A stretch of DNA of 64,000 nucleotides, taken from positions 186,001 through 250,000 of the forward strand of contig JAUIAB010000002.1 in NCBI GenBank assembly GCA_030425505.1. Reading direction: 5' to 3'. Source of the DNA: Bacteroidia bacterium (GTDB lineage Bacteria; Bacteroidota; Bacteroidia; Cytophagales; Flammeovirgaceae). The translations under genes and the position numbers were made by a program. Below the pieces are notes generated by a model that saw only the letters and a list, made by a program, of their open reading frames with translations, was not told where the DNA came from and did not search any database. This document shows, one piece after another, positions 48,443 to 56,590 of the stretch. How positions within the stretch are numbered: position 1 is the stretch's first letter; each line of letters opens with the position of its first letter.

Positions 48443-50964
48443 GCATAGAATCGATCAAAAGGCAGATAGACATTATAGAGCTAGCGGGAAGATTAGGGAT
48501 AGAAGTGAACAAATACCAGAAAGCCTTGTGTCCGTTTCATGAGGATAAAAGACCGAGTTTACAATTTAGTAGAGAAAAGCAGATCGCCACCTGCTTTAGT
48601 GGACATTGCAAAGCAGGTACGATGGACGTGATAGGTCTGGTAGAGAAGAGAAAAAACCTGAGTACCAAAGAAGCACTAGAGTGGTTAAAGGAAGAATACA
48701 AACTAATAGAAGAGAGAACACCTTCAAAGCCGAACTATGGACAGCTATTTAGAATACTGGAGGGAAACCTAAAAAAAAGCAGCAGGGGGAAGAAATACCT
48801 GTCAGATCGGGGCTTATTGGGGGTGGAAGAGAAAGAGTCAATAGGTTACAATGTAGAGACCATGGGAGAGATGCGTTATAGCCTTATCTTTCCGTTACGA
48901 GACAAAAAAGGAGGAGTGGTGAGCTATTATGGCAGGAGTATACAAGAAAAGAGCAAGAGCAAACACTACTACAGCAAAGATAGGAGGGGCTTATACCCAG
49001 GCTATCCAAAAGCGAATACCAAAACCCTTATCCTTACAGAATCCGTCATCGATGCATTGAGCATAGTAAAGCACTATGAAAAAGAAGGCACAGAACTACT
49101 AGCCTTATATGGCAGCAATGGGTTTACTATAGAACACAAAGCAGCGATACAAGCACTAAAAGACCTGCAAGAAATTATCCTAATGCTGGACGGTGATGCA
49201 GCAGGGAGGGCAGGAACAGATCGAATCGCAAGAGAGATAAAAGAACTCTTGCCAGATCTAGCGACCAGCTATGTAGCCCTCCCAGAGGGGGAAGATGCAA
49301 ACAGCATAATCATAAGTCATCCAGAAGAAGAAAAAGAACTCATAAAACACCTACTTAAAAACAGAAAGTCCATCCTACTTTCAAAAGCAAATGAAAAAGA
49401 AAAACAACCAAGTATACAATCAGCTGAAGCCAAAGAAGAAGAAGGCTATCCTTCTCCAGAGCTAAACACCAGCAACCCGGAGTTACTGACCTATAGGCAT
49501 GGCATACTCCAATTCACAGTACTGGGGGGAATAAAAATCACAGGCTTAGACAGACTTAGGGTAACCCTAAAAATAGAACACAGAGAGCAGAGACACTACC
49601 TACCCATCCGCCATAACCTGGATCTATACCACAGTAGCCAGGTAGAACAGTTGAGCCAGAAACTATCCGAACAGCTGGATAGAAGTAGCCAGGAAACCAT
49701 AGGAGCCCTGGCATCGCTGACCAGTGAACTAGAAAACTACAGAGCAGCTCGGTTAGAAGCGCTAAAGCCCAAAATAAAAGCCCAAAAAACCATAAACATC
49801 CAAGAAAAAGCAGAAGCATTAGAACTACTACAAAGCCCCCATCTGATGGAAAAGACCCAAAAACTCTTAAAAGAGAGTGGCATCATAGGAGAAGAAACCA
49901 ACAGCATGATCGGCTACCTTATCTACACGAGCAGAAAACAAAAAAGACCCTTACATGTGATCTACCTGGGCAGCAGTGGAAGTGGGAAAACCCATCTACA
50001 AGAAAAACTGGGTTCTATGATTCCGGAAGAAGAAAAACTAGAAATCACGAGCCTAAGCGAAAACGCCTTCTACTACTTTGGCAGAGAAGAGCTAAAACAC
50101 AAACTAATACTGATAGAAGACCTGGATGGAGCAGAGAGCGTACTCTATCCCTTACGGGAACTACAGAGCAAAGGAAAAATCAGCAAAACAGTAACACTAA
50201 AAGACAGCAAAGGGAATCTAAAAACAGTAACCCTACAGGTAGAAGGACCAGTAAGCGTAAGTGGCTGTACCACAAGAGAAAGAATCTACGAAGACAACTC
50301 GAACAGGAGCATCCTATTATACACAGATACCAGCAAAGAGCAAGACCAAAAAATACTTGCCTACCAACAGCGACAGTACGGAGGAACAATAGACAAAACA
50401 AAAGAAAGAGCATGCCAGAGGCAACTAGAAAACCTCCAGCGTCTACTTTCACCGATAGAGATACGCAACCCCTATGCAGAACTACTAGAACTACCGGCAA
50501 GCATCTTCAAACCGAGAAGAACCATGCAACTACTATTAAGCTTCATAGAAACGATCACCTACTACCACCAATACCAACGAGAGAAGAAGGGGACAGTAGA
50601 AAAGCCATACATAGAAAGCAACCTATCAGACATACAATGGGGCTTACGACTACTGGAAGAAGTACTATTCAACAAAAGCGATGAACTCAGTGGAGCAAGT
50701 CGTAAATTCCTAGAAAAACTAAAAAAAGAAACAGAAGTCCTACGGGGAGACCTATTGAGGAAAAAATACAGAATAGCACCAAGCACCCTAAAGCGCTACC
50801 TTCTAGAACTAACCCGCTATGGATACCTGAAAATAAGTGGAGGGAGCAGATACCGGGGCTACGAATACGCAATAACAGACAGAGAAGAAGGGCAACAATT
50901 ACGGGAAGAAATAAACAGGACAATAGAAGAGACCATAAAAAAAGTAGCAAATAAGTCTAAGTAA
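48439..50964 (+). CDS. CHC2 zinc-finger/Toprim/P-loop replication protein
   Basis: An 841-residue fusion. A DnaG-like CHC2 zinc finger has Cys31, His34, Cys52 and Cys57. A Toprim domain (about 194-290) has the acidic ESVIDAL and MLDGDAAGRAG motifs. After a linker comes a P-loop ATPase with Walker A GSSGSGKT (about 511-518) and Walker B LILIEDLDG (about 555). The C-terminus has a winged-helix-like segment (RKKYRIAPSTLKRYLLELTRYGYLKISGG). This is the layout of primase-helicase proteins of plasmids, phages and integrative elements, and suggests that the excised circle can replicate. It is translationally coupled to the SymE-like gene. Both zinc and ATP motifs are intact. Confidence 0.8.
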   Translation: MSIESIKRQIDIIELAGRLGIEVNKYQKALCPFHEDKRPSLQFSREKQIATCFSGHCKAGTMDVIGLVEKRKNLSTKEALEWLKEEYKLIEERTPSKPNYGQLFRILEGNLKKSSRGKKYLSDRGLLGVEEKESIGYNVETMGEMRYSLIFPLRDKKGGVVSYYGRSIQEKSKSKHYYSKDRRGLYPGYPKANTKTLILTESVIDALSIVKHYEKEGTELLALYGSNGFTIEHKAAIQALKDLQEIILMLDGDAAGRAGTDRIAREIKELLPDLATSYVALPEGEDANSIIISHPEEEKELIKHLLKNRKSILLSKANEKEKQPSIQSAEAKEEEGYPSPELNTSNPELLTYRHGILQFTVLGGIKITGLDRLRVTLKIEHREQRHYLPIRHNLDLYHSSQVEQLSQKLSEQLDRSSQETIGALASLTSELENYRAARLEALKPKIKAQKTINIQEKAEALELLQSPHLMEKTQKLLKESGIIGEETNSMIGYLIYTSRKQKRPLHVIYLGSSGSGKTHLQEKLGSMIPEEEKLEITSLSENAFYYFGREELKHKLILIEDLDGAESVLYPLRELQSKGKISKTVTLKDSKGNLKTVTLQVEGPVSVSGCTTRERIYEDNSNRSILLYTDTSKEQDQKILAYQQRQYGGTIDKTKERACQRQLENLQRLLSPIEIRNPYAELLELPASIFKPRRTMQLLLSFIETITYYHQYQREKKGTVEKPYIESNLSDIQWGLRLLEEVLFNKSDELSGASRKFLEKLKKETEVLRGDLLRKKYRIAPSTLKRYLLELTRYGYLKISGGSRYRGYEYAITDREEGQQLREEINRTIEETIKKVANKSK

Positions 50965-50971
50965 CAGCTCA

Positions 50972-51008
50972 GTGGCTCAGAAGTAGCTCATTAAGAGAGA
51001 TGAGCCAC
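50972..51008. repeat. Inverted repeat between primase and recombinase genes
   Basis: GTGGCTCA (50972-50979) and TGAGCCAC (51001-51008) form a perfect 8-bp stem with a 21-nt loop in the 102-bp gap before the first recombinase gene. There is no T-run after it, so it is more likely a protein-binding site or attenuator than a simple terminator. Confidence 0.45.
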
Positions 51009-51066
51009 ATAAAACACAGAAAGCCAAATAGATAGCTTAGAGGTTCATCAAAAAACAGAAAAGAGA

Positions 51067-51471
51067 ATGGAAGAGAAACTAGAGAGGTACAGAGAGTGGT
51101 TAGCAACCTTAAACTACTCTGGATCAACGATTAAAAGCAACCCCAGTCATATAAAAGAATTCATAGAGAAGACAAAAGTGAATAGCGCAAAAGAGATTTG
51201 TTCTGGCACCATACAAGAATACTTCACCTACCTAAGCCACAGGAAACACAAAAACAGAGCTGGGGGATTGAGCATAAACTATCTAAAAAAACACCAGAGT
51301 TCGCTGCGACAGTTCAGCAGATACCTTAGAGAGACAGGGCAAGAGAGCTTTGAAGTGAACATAAGCATAAAAGGAAAACAAGAGAACAGACCAGTAGTCC
51401 TGAGCAAAGAAGAAATAGAGAGACTCCACACCCAAAAAACAAGCAATGAAACATTTACACCTCAGCAGTAG
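51067..51471 (+). CDS. Tyrosine recombinase fragment: core-binding domain only
   Basis: A 134-residue protein with only the N-terminal SAM-like (core-binding) domain of a tyrosine recombinase: YREWLATLNYSGSTIKSNPSHIKEFI and SINYLKKHQSSLRQFSRYLRETG. It stops just after the linker (PVVLSKEEIERLHTQ), which aligns with TILSQEEIKQLYEAT of the next gene, so the whole catalytic domain is missing. Its end overlaps the next gene by 26 bp. It is either a decayed member of a recombinase trio or a DNA-binding accessory factor. It is identical in both copies of the unit, so the loss predates the duplication. Confidence 0.75.
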   Translation: MEEKLERYREWLATLNYSGSTIKSNPSHIKEFIEKTKVNSAKEICSGTIQEYFTYLSHRKHKNRAGGLSINYLKKHQSSLRQFSRYLRETGQESFEVNISIKGKQENRPVVLSKEEIERLHTQKTSNETFTPQQ

Positions 51472-52429
51472 CAATTACAAATACCTGGAACAAAACTTTA
51501 CACAGTGGTTAGACATATTGGGCTATGCACCACGCACCGTAACAAGAAGCCCCTTAGAAATCCGTGAAATGCTCCACTACTTAGAACAGAAAAACATTAC
51601 CCATATCACCGCCATAAAGCCAAGACACGTACAGGACTTTTTAGGCTACCTGCAAACAAGAAGAAACCTAAAATACGGCGGCGGATTAAGTGCAAGCACG
51701 GTGAACGGCTACATTACCAGCCTCCATCTTTTTGCAAGATATGTGCACCAAACAGAGAAACACCTATTAGAGATCAACCCCAAACGAATGGAAACCCATG
51801 TAGAAGAAAGAACCATACTGAGCCAGGAAGAAATCAAACAACTCTATGAAGCCACATACCAGCCGCATGCCACCTTTAACAGCATAGCAATGGGTCAAAG
51901 AGACCGGGCAATCATAGGCATACTTTACGGTTGCGGCCTACGAAAAGAAGAAGGGTCGAAGCTAGACCTGCAAGATATAGACCTAACAAAACGAACCGTA
52001 TTCGTACGAAAAGGGAAAGGCAACAAACAACGCTACGTACCCATAGCCCAAAAGCACATTGAAGACCTACGCAGTTACCTGGAAGAAGGACGATACTGGT
52101 TTTTACAGGACAACCGCAGCGGTTGGCATACCAAAACAGGGAAACAGAAACAGCACACAGACCGAGAAGCCTTTTTTTTGAACGGACAGGGTAGAAGGAT
52201 GCAGAGCTTTGATTACCGCATAAAATACATGAGAGAAAAAGCAGAGATAGAAAAAAAGTTCAGTACCCACAGCTTACGTCACAGCATAGCCACCCACCTG
52301 TTACAAAGCGGCATGCCGATAGAAGAAATAGCAAAATTTTTAGGACACAGCAATTTAGAGTCAACGCAGCTTTATACCCATATCGTCAAACAATTAGAAA
52401 CAAAAGAATATGAACTTACAGCCCTTTGA
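51446..52429 (+). CDS. Tyrosine recombinase/integrase, complete catalytic set
   Basis: A 327-residue tyrosine recombinase. The N-terminal core-binding domain spans about 8-125. The catalytic domain has Arg166 (GCGLRKEE), a Lys in GKGNKQR (about 193), His275 and Arg278 (HSLRH), His301 (LGHSN) and the nucleophile Tyr310 (QLYTH). This is the full active-site set, so it is the likely strand-exchange enzyme of the element. It overlaps the upstream fragment by 26 bp and the downstream recombinase by 20 bp, so the three are translated as a unit. XerC/XerD and RIT-type recombinases are the closest known arrangements. Confidence 0.9.
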   Translation: MKHLHLSSSNYKYLEQNFTQWLDILGYAPRTVTRSPLEIREMLHYLEQKNITHITAIKPRHVQDFLGYLQTRRNLKYGGGLSASTVNGYITSLHLFARYVHQTEKHLLEINPKRMETHVEERTILSQEEIKQLYEATYQPHATFNSIAMGQRDRAIIGILYGCGLRKEEGSKLDLQDIDLTKRTVFVRKGKGNKQRYVPIAQKHIEDLRSYLEEGRYWFLQDNRSGWHTKTGKQKQHTDREAFFLNGQGRRMQSFDYRIKYMREKAEIEKKFSTHSLRHSIATHLLQSGMPIEEIAKFLGHSNLESTQLYTHIVKQLETKEYELTAL

Positions 52430-53285
52430 ATATTATCTAAAAGACAGCGGACTGAAAGAAAGCACGACCAGGGAACACGTAAAGAACCTTTCACGCTTCA
52501 TGCATTGGGCAAAAGAAAATGACCTGACTGGCATAGAGCACCTGACCTACCCCGAACTATTAAACTACATACAATACCTAAAAACAAAAAAACTGAGCAC
52601 CCACACCCTGAACATCCGGCTAAACAGCATCTGCAAATACTTTGAACATCTAAAAGAAGAAGGAAGAGCAGAAAGCAACCCGGCAAGAAAACTGTACATC
52701 AAAGGAGCGGTAAAAAAAATAGTCCATAACCCCTTAAGCTATACCGAACTGGAAAAGCTCTACTACGATTACGAAAAATATACCGAAGAAAAACCCATCC
52801 GAGAAGCCAAACAGCACCTAAGCAAACAAAAAAGCATAGTCGTATTAGGCTTAATGATATGGCAAGCGGTTCACAGCGGAGAATTAAAGAAAATAGAGAA
52901 ACAGCACATTAATTTAAAACAGGGAATGATTTACCTACCGAGTACGGCAAGAAGCAACAGCAGGGAAATAAAACTGGAAACGGCACAAATACTACCGCTC
53001 CACAAATACCTGCACCGCTTGGGAGAAAACCAAACCTATCTGATAGAAAACAACAGCCATAACCTGATAGCACGGATAACCGAAGAACTCAAAGGACTGA
53101 ACCAAAGTGTAACAAGTGCCAGGCACATAAGAGCAAGTGTAATCCTTCACTGGCTGAAAATGTACAACAAGCGGGAAGTACAATACATGGCAGGGCACAA
53201 GTGGATAAGCTCAACAGAAAACTATGAAGTACAGGAACTGGAAGGACTGACAGACCTATTGCAGAAACACCATCCATTTAACTAA
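52410..53285 (+). CDS. Tyrosine recombinase with altered first catalytic Arg
   Basis: A 291-residue tyrosine recombinase. The core-binding domain spans about 5-100. In the catalytic domain the box I position expected to be Arg is His155 (WQAVHSGELKKI). His239 and Arg241/242 region (ARHIRAS), His263 (MAGHKW) and Tyr272 (ENYEV) are present. It may be a weak or structural subunit that works with the intact enzyme encoded just upstream (20-bp overlap). It is the last gene of the unit and lies 756 bp from the downstream junction. Confidence 0.8.
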   Translation: MNLQPFEYYLKDSGLKESTTREHVKNLSRFMHWAKENDLTGIEHLTYPELLNYIQYLKTKKLSTHTLNIRLNSICKYFEHLKEEGRAESNPARKLYIKGAVKKIVHNPLSYTELEKLYYDYEKYTEEKPIREAKQHLSKQKSIVVLGLMIWQAVHSGELKKIEKQHINLKQGMIYLPSTARSNSREIKLETAQILPLHKYLHRLGENQTYLIENNSHNLIARITEELKGLNQSVTSARHIRASVILHWLKMYNKREVQYMAGHKWISSTENYEVQELEGLTDLLQKHHPFN

Positions 53286-53551
53286 AAATAAAGCTCATAA
53301 TCCGACCCTAAGCCCCACAAAACAAAATCCACCTTGTTTGCTAAAGCAAAAAACCTTCTGTCTTTTGTTTTGTTCCCCCTTCCATCCCTTCTGTAGTTTT
53401 TACCGTTATACTTTTTGTGCCAACCGCCCTTGCAGCACATTGCTATTGCTTTTTAAGCGTTAAACTTTTTAAAGTAAAAAGCCAAAATCAAAGAGCTGCA
53501 TCCAACGCGCAAGACAAAAAGATGAGCCAGTAAAAACCACCCAAAGCTAAA

Positions 53552-53574
53552 TTACATAATGTGACCTTATGTAA
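53552..53574. repeat. Palindrome with TTACATAA/TTATGTAA arms, 7-bp spacer
   Basis: Perfect 8-bp arms TTACATAA and TTATGTAA flank TGTGACC. The site recurs in near-inverted orientation at 53620-53640. Arm length and spacer resemble a tyrosine recombinase or dimeric regulator binding site. Confidence 0.6.
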
Positions 53575-53619
53575 CTACGGGGTAGGGGCGTTGCTAAGCA
53601 ACTAAAGATAAGCCCTTCA

Positions 53620-53640
53620 TTACATAAGCACATTATGTAA
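53620..53640. repeat. Palindrome with TTACATAA/TTATGTAA arms, 5-bp spacer
   Basis: The same 8-bp arms as the upstream site, with spacer GCACA. The pair is separated by 45 bp that contain a smaller palindrome (GTTGCT/AGCAAC, 53590-53602). Confidence 0.6.
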
Positions 53641-53703
53641 AATAGCCACTCGCCAACCCTTACCAAAGGGGCAGTAAACCTTGCCCCTTCCACCCCTTGT
53701 TGG

Positions 53704-53748
53704 GTAGTATTTTTTGCCCCTAAAGCCGCTTCGGCAAAAAAACACTAC
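53704..53748. repeat. Long stem-loop with inner GCCG/CGGC hairpin
   Basis: GTAGTATTTTTTGCC (53704-53718) pairs with GGCAAAAAAACACTAC (53733-53748) apart from one mismatch and one bulge. It is followed by ATGC-TTC-GCAT near 53754-53764. It could be a terminator for the recombinase operon or a structural site. Confidence 0.5.
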
Positions 53749-53954
53749 TCGGTATGCTTCGCATGAATTGTATAAACCTTCCGTCCTTCGGTTGGATACT
53801 CATTTTTTATAAAGCAAAAGCCAAACGCTAAAACCCTTCACACGTTTTTACTTTACAAAAAATCGAGTTCAACTTTTAGACGTTCCGAAAAGTGAAGTAA
53901 AACAACCGATAAAAAACAAAGAGCTAAAAATAGAGAGGGGAACAAAAAGCAATA

Positions 53955-55682
53955 GTGAGCAGGAAAAAGCATTGCTTTTGTGGGAAAGAGAGCTATACAG
54001 AAAAACCGAAAATCAAATTTTTGTATGAAAAGGATAACCACCTAGGAAACGTCCATGTAGTCTTTACCTCCGTACTAACAGACAGCGTCTACTTTACCGA
54101 CATGGAAGAAGAAAACGATATAGACTTCCAGCGAGTAGAAAGCTTAAGAGAAGAAATAGAAATCCCTCAGCCCAGGAGTGGAAGCCATGTAGCCAGGCTC
54201 AATGCGGCAGAGCAGCTGGAAGATGGCAGCAGCAGAGGAATAGGGCCAACACTACATCTTAGAGAAGTAAAAAAAGGAGAACGATTGCAGCTAAGCATAT
54301 GGCATTACGAAGAACCGGTACCGGCTCCCCCAGCAGCTCCTCAAAATGCAAACCTTTGGAATAACCTACAAGCACCCCTATTTGGAATAAGCCTTCAAGA
54401 TAATAATGAGCTGGAAAGGAGGAAATGGCAGGGAATTCACCTAAATTTATTATCCGTAGTACCACTGCTAAAAAACAGCAGGCAAAGAAACGTGAGCAAA
54501 GCAAGAAACATATCGGCTAGAACAAGACCTGTTTTTATAGGGGGAGATATAGACCTAAGCCATTTGGTAGTGGAAAAATGGAGTGAGGAAGGGCAACTCA
54601 TTGCTTCGGAGCAATATCCTTTAGAAGATCTTTCTCCTTTGGCAGAAGAGGGACAATGGGTAGAGACCACAGCAAGCTACGAAATAGGAGAATGCGAGGG
54701 CTGTAGCATTAAGGCATATGTACAAACCGTAGCAGAGCGAGATCTACTCGTAGATGACTTTGAGATAGTACACGAAAGAGAACAACTAAAAGTAGTTAAC
54801 ACCAAATCCTACTACCCCTTTGGCTCACTGCTAAGCTATGCAGAAGATAGTACCTTGTCTACTACAGCAAATAGCAGAAGAAATTATCAAGGGAGCTTTG
54901 CAGAATGGGATGAGGAAAGTAGCAATTATCACTTTCAGCTTCGAAGTTATGATCCAATAATCGGTAGGTGGATGGCATCGGATCCTTACCGGCAGTTCTA
55001 TTCTCCTTATGTAGGTATGGGGAATGATCCTGTTAATATGGTAGATCCAGATGGGGGAATAACAGATGATGTACATATAAATGGAAATAGTGTAACCATA
55101 TTTGATACAGGAGATAGCTTTGATAGAATATTTGTAGATGGAGAGTTTACAGGATATTCAGGACAAGGAGTTGGAAAAATAGCTTTTCCAGAAGCGACAA
55201 TCGTAAGTCGTTTTGGATTTAGTTATACCAATGCAATAGCACAGCAAAATATTCCGCTACCTACCTCTACATCCAACTCATTCATTTTTGGGAATATATT
55301 TAAAGGAGCAAAAAAGGTAATAGAAGGAGCAGGAAAAGAAATCAATAATCAAAGGGCTATTAATAAATCATTAAACCCTTCTACTATCCATGGAGATCCT
55401 TTAAAGGTTTCTAAAGGATTAAAGTTTATTGGAAAATTTGGAGGGCTAGTTTTTACAGCTTGGGGAATTTTAGATACAGAAGAACAATATAGCTCTGGAA
55501 AGATTAATGGGTTTCAGAGAGGTTTAGAACATACGTCTAGTGGAATAGGAGCAATCCCTGTTATTGGTACAAGTTGGGGTGTAGGCTGGGAGTCTGGAAG
55601 AGCGATTACCAATATTCCTTCTTACCAAAAATGGAAGCAAAATACTTGGCTACCTTATAGAAGACGTATTTTAGGTTACTAA
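53955..55682 (+). CDS. Orphan RHS C-terminal tip cassette (copy 2), N-terminally replaced
   Basis: A 575-codon frame starting at GTG 53955. The first 29 codons come from the right end of element copy 1 (SRKKHCFCGKESYTEKPKIK, then FLYEKDNH). At the core it joins in frame the last part of the RHS protein, residues 1950-2495, identical to the end of the giant RHS gene. It lacks a signal peptide and the RHS shell. It is either silent stored sequence or expressed as a short RHS tip from the GTG, which has GAGAGGGGAA upstream. It is followed by its own membrane-protein gene. Confidence 0.65.
   Translation: MSRKKHCFCGKESYTEKPKIKFLYEKDNHLGNVHVVFTSVLTDSVYFTDMEEENDIDFQRVESLREEIEIPQPRSGSHVARLNAAEQLEDGSSRGIGPTLHLREVKKGERLQLSIWHYEEPVPAPPAAPQNANLWNNLQAPLFGISLQDNNELERRKWQGIHLNLLSVVPLLKNSRQRNVSKARNISARTRPVFIGGDIDLSHLVVEKWSEEGQLIASEQYPLEDLSPLAEEGQWVETTASYEIGECEGCSIKAYVQTVAERDLLVDDFEIVHEREQLKVVNTKSYYPFGSLLSYAEDSTLSTTANSRRNYQGSFAEWDEESSNYHFQLRSYDPIIGRWMASDPYRQFYSPYVGMGNDPVNMVDPDGGITDDVHINGNSVTIFDTGDSFDRIFVDGEFTGYSGQGVGKIAFPEATIVSRFGFSYTNAIAQQNIPLPTSTSNSFIFGNIFKGAKKVIEGAGKEINNQRAINKSLNPSTIHGDPLKVSKGLKFIGKFGGLVFTAWGILDTEEQYSSGKINGFQRGLEHTSSGIGAIPVIGTSWGVGWESGRAITNIPSYQKWKQNTWLPYRRRILGY
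54042..54068 (+). repeat. 27-bp core, middle junction (circle-junction-like)
   Basis: Identical to the core at 45157. Its left flank (AACCAC) is the right end of the element and its right flank (TCCGTACTAAC) is the left end, so this junction has the sequence expected of a closed excised circle (attP). Confidence 0.7.
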
Positions 55683-55709
55683 TCTTAAAGTAAAAACTTG
55701 ATAAGAGGT

Positions 55710-56114
55710 ATGATTTCGTTGTTTAGTGTTATTTTTTCAAAGCTATACTTTTTTTGCATTAAGGTTTTCAAAGAGAAAGAATTTCCGCAGTATTTTGCTT
55801 CTGGCATTCTTTCAATCATAGTAGTATTAACTATAATTGTTTTGATAGATATTATATTATATCAAATTAATCCATCGGCAATAAACTCTATATTTAAATA
55901 CTACAAATATTTTTCTGTAGCTTCATTATTTTTTTTCTGGTGGTTTCTAGGCTATAAAAAAAAATACCTATTTCTTATGGAGAATTATAAAAAAATGAGT
56001 TCTTCAAAAAGAAAAGTATTGACTTTTGTAAGTGTTATATACTTATGTTTATTAGCAGTCTCTTTTTTAGGAATGGGCGATATAATGAGGGAATATAATT
56101 TAGAAAGTAGATAA
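55710..56114 (+). CDS. Small membrane protein, putative immunity (copy 2)
   Basis: Identical to the protein at 46825-47229: three hydrophobic segments, ATG preferred over the TTG at 55698. Here it follows the orphan tip cassette, keeping the tip and immunity pair together. If expressed, it would double the immunity gene dose. Confidence 0.55.
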   Translation: MISLFSVIFSKLYFFCIKVFKEKEFPQYFASGILSIIVVLTIIVLIDIILYQINPSAINSIFKYYKYFSVASLFFFWWFLGYKKKYLFLMENYKKMSSSKRKVLTFVSVIYLCLLAVSFLGMGDIMREYNLESR

Positions 56115-56124
56115 TGAGAATAAT

Positions 56125-56376
56125 TTACAGATATACATTTTTTCTATGCCCTATGGTGATGACGTTAACAAGTAGGATATCATCTTCTATTTCATAAATG
56201 ATTCGATAGTTGGCAACTTGGATACGAAAGGCATCGACTCCTTTCATTTTTTTATATCCGTTAGGTCTTGGGTTACTGGCAAGATTGAGAATAGCCTTTT
56301 TAATATTAGAGAAATACGGTTCGGATACTTTAGCTAGCTTTTTTTGTGCCTTTCTTTCAATTTGAACTTTAAACAT
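56125..56376 (-). CDS. RelE/ParE-type toxin (copy 2)
   Basis: Identical to the 83-residue toxin at 47240-47491, with the RelE-like NYRIIYEI and VITIGHRKN motifs. It again overlaps its antitoxin gene by 8 bp. Two identical modules would be cross-protected, so loss of one copy of the element should not trigger the toxin. Confidence 0.85.
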   Translation of the reverse strand: MFKVQIERKAQKKLAKVSEPYFSNIKKAILNLASNPRPNGYKKMKGVDAFRIQVANYRIIYEIEDDILLVNVITIGHRKNVYL

Positions 56377-56581
56377 CGTTGTTACTTCGCTTATCCTCTA
56401 TTTCTTGAAAAGCCTTTTGAGCATCGACAAATTCCTGCTTACCTTTTTTAGCCTCTTTATAAAGGCGAATATCTTCAAAATCTTCGAGCTGTTCAATGAT
56501 TTTATCGAACTCTTTTTGCAGTAGTACTACGAGGTTATTTCCGGTAGAATCTTTAATATATTGGGGATTTAGGGTTATCAT
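56369..56581 (-). CDS. RelB-like antitoxin (copy 2)
   Basis: Identical to the 70-residue antitoxin at 47484-47696; middle gene of the XRE-antitoxin-toxin operon of copy 2. Confidence 0.8.
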   Translation of the reverse strand: MITLNPQYIKDSTGNNLVVLLQKEFDKIIEQLEDFEDIRLYKEAKKGKQEFVDAQKAFQEIEDKRSNNDV

Positions 56582-56590
56582 AATATTATC

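Larger units (their letters stand above)
45157..54041 (+). mobile_element. RHS-tip integrative element, copy 1 (8885 bp)
   Basis: The unit runs from the core inside the RHS gene to the base before the next core. Contents in order: RHS 3' end with tip, membrane protein (putative immunity), RelE, RelB and XRE genes on the - strand, SymE-like, CHC2/Toprim/P-loop protein, three overlapping tyrosine recombinase genes, and about 750 bp of structured noncoding DNA. Copy 2 follows directly, offset by exactly 8885 bp, with every encoded protein identical. Integrase genes near one end and a shared core at both ends fit a site-specific integrative element. Its insertion leaves the RHS gene in frame with a new C-terminus. 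Confidence 0.75.
53286..54041. other. Structured noncoding right end of the element, copy 1
   Basis: There is no convincing gene in 756 bp, apart from a GTG frame that opens at 53955 and runs into the core. The region is rich in symmetry: a TTTGCT/AGCAAA hairpin (53337-53350), two long palindromes with TTACATAA/TTATGTAA arms, GTTGCT/AGCAAC (53590-53602), a long stem GTAGTATTTTTTGCC/GGCAAAAAAACACTAC (53704-53748), and AAAAAGCAAT/ATTGCTTTT (53944-53979). It is a candidate for recombinase accessory sites, a replication origin or a structured RNA. Confidence 0.6.

Noticed and set aside
53853-54041. 62-codon - strand frame at the right end of the element
   Set aside because: Hydrophobic low-complexity translation of an A-rich strand, GTG start exactly at the junction, no domain; it competes with the hairpin structures.
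53286-54041. Integron-like attC array in the hairpin-rich region
   Set aside because: No integron integrase, no repeated cassettes with attC consensus; the recombinases are of a different type and each unit holds a single such region.
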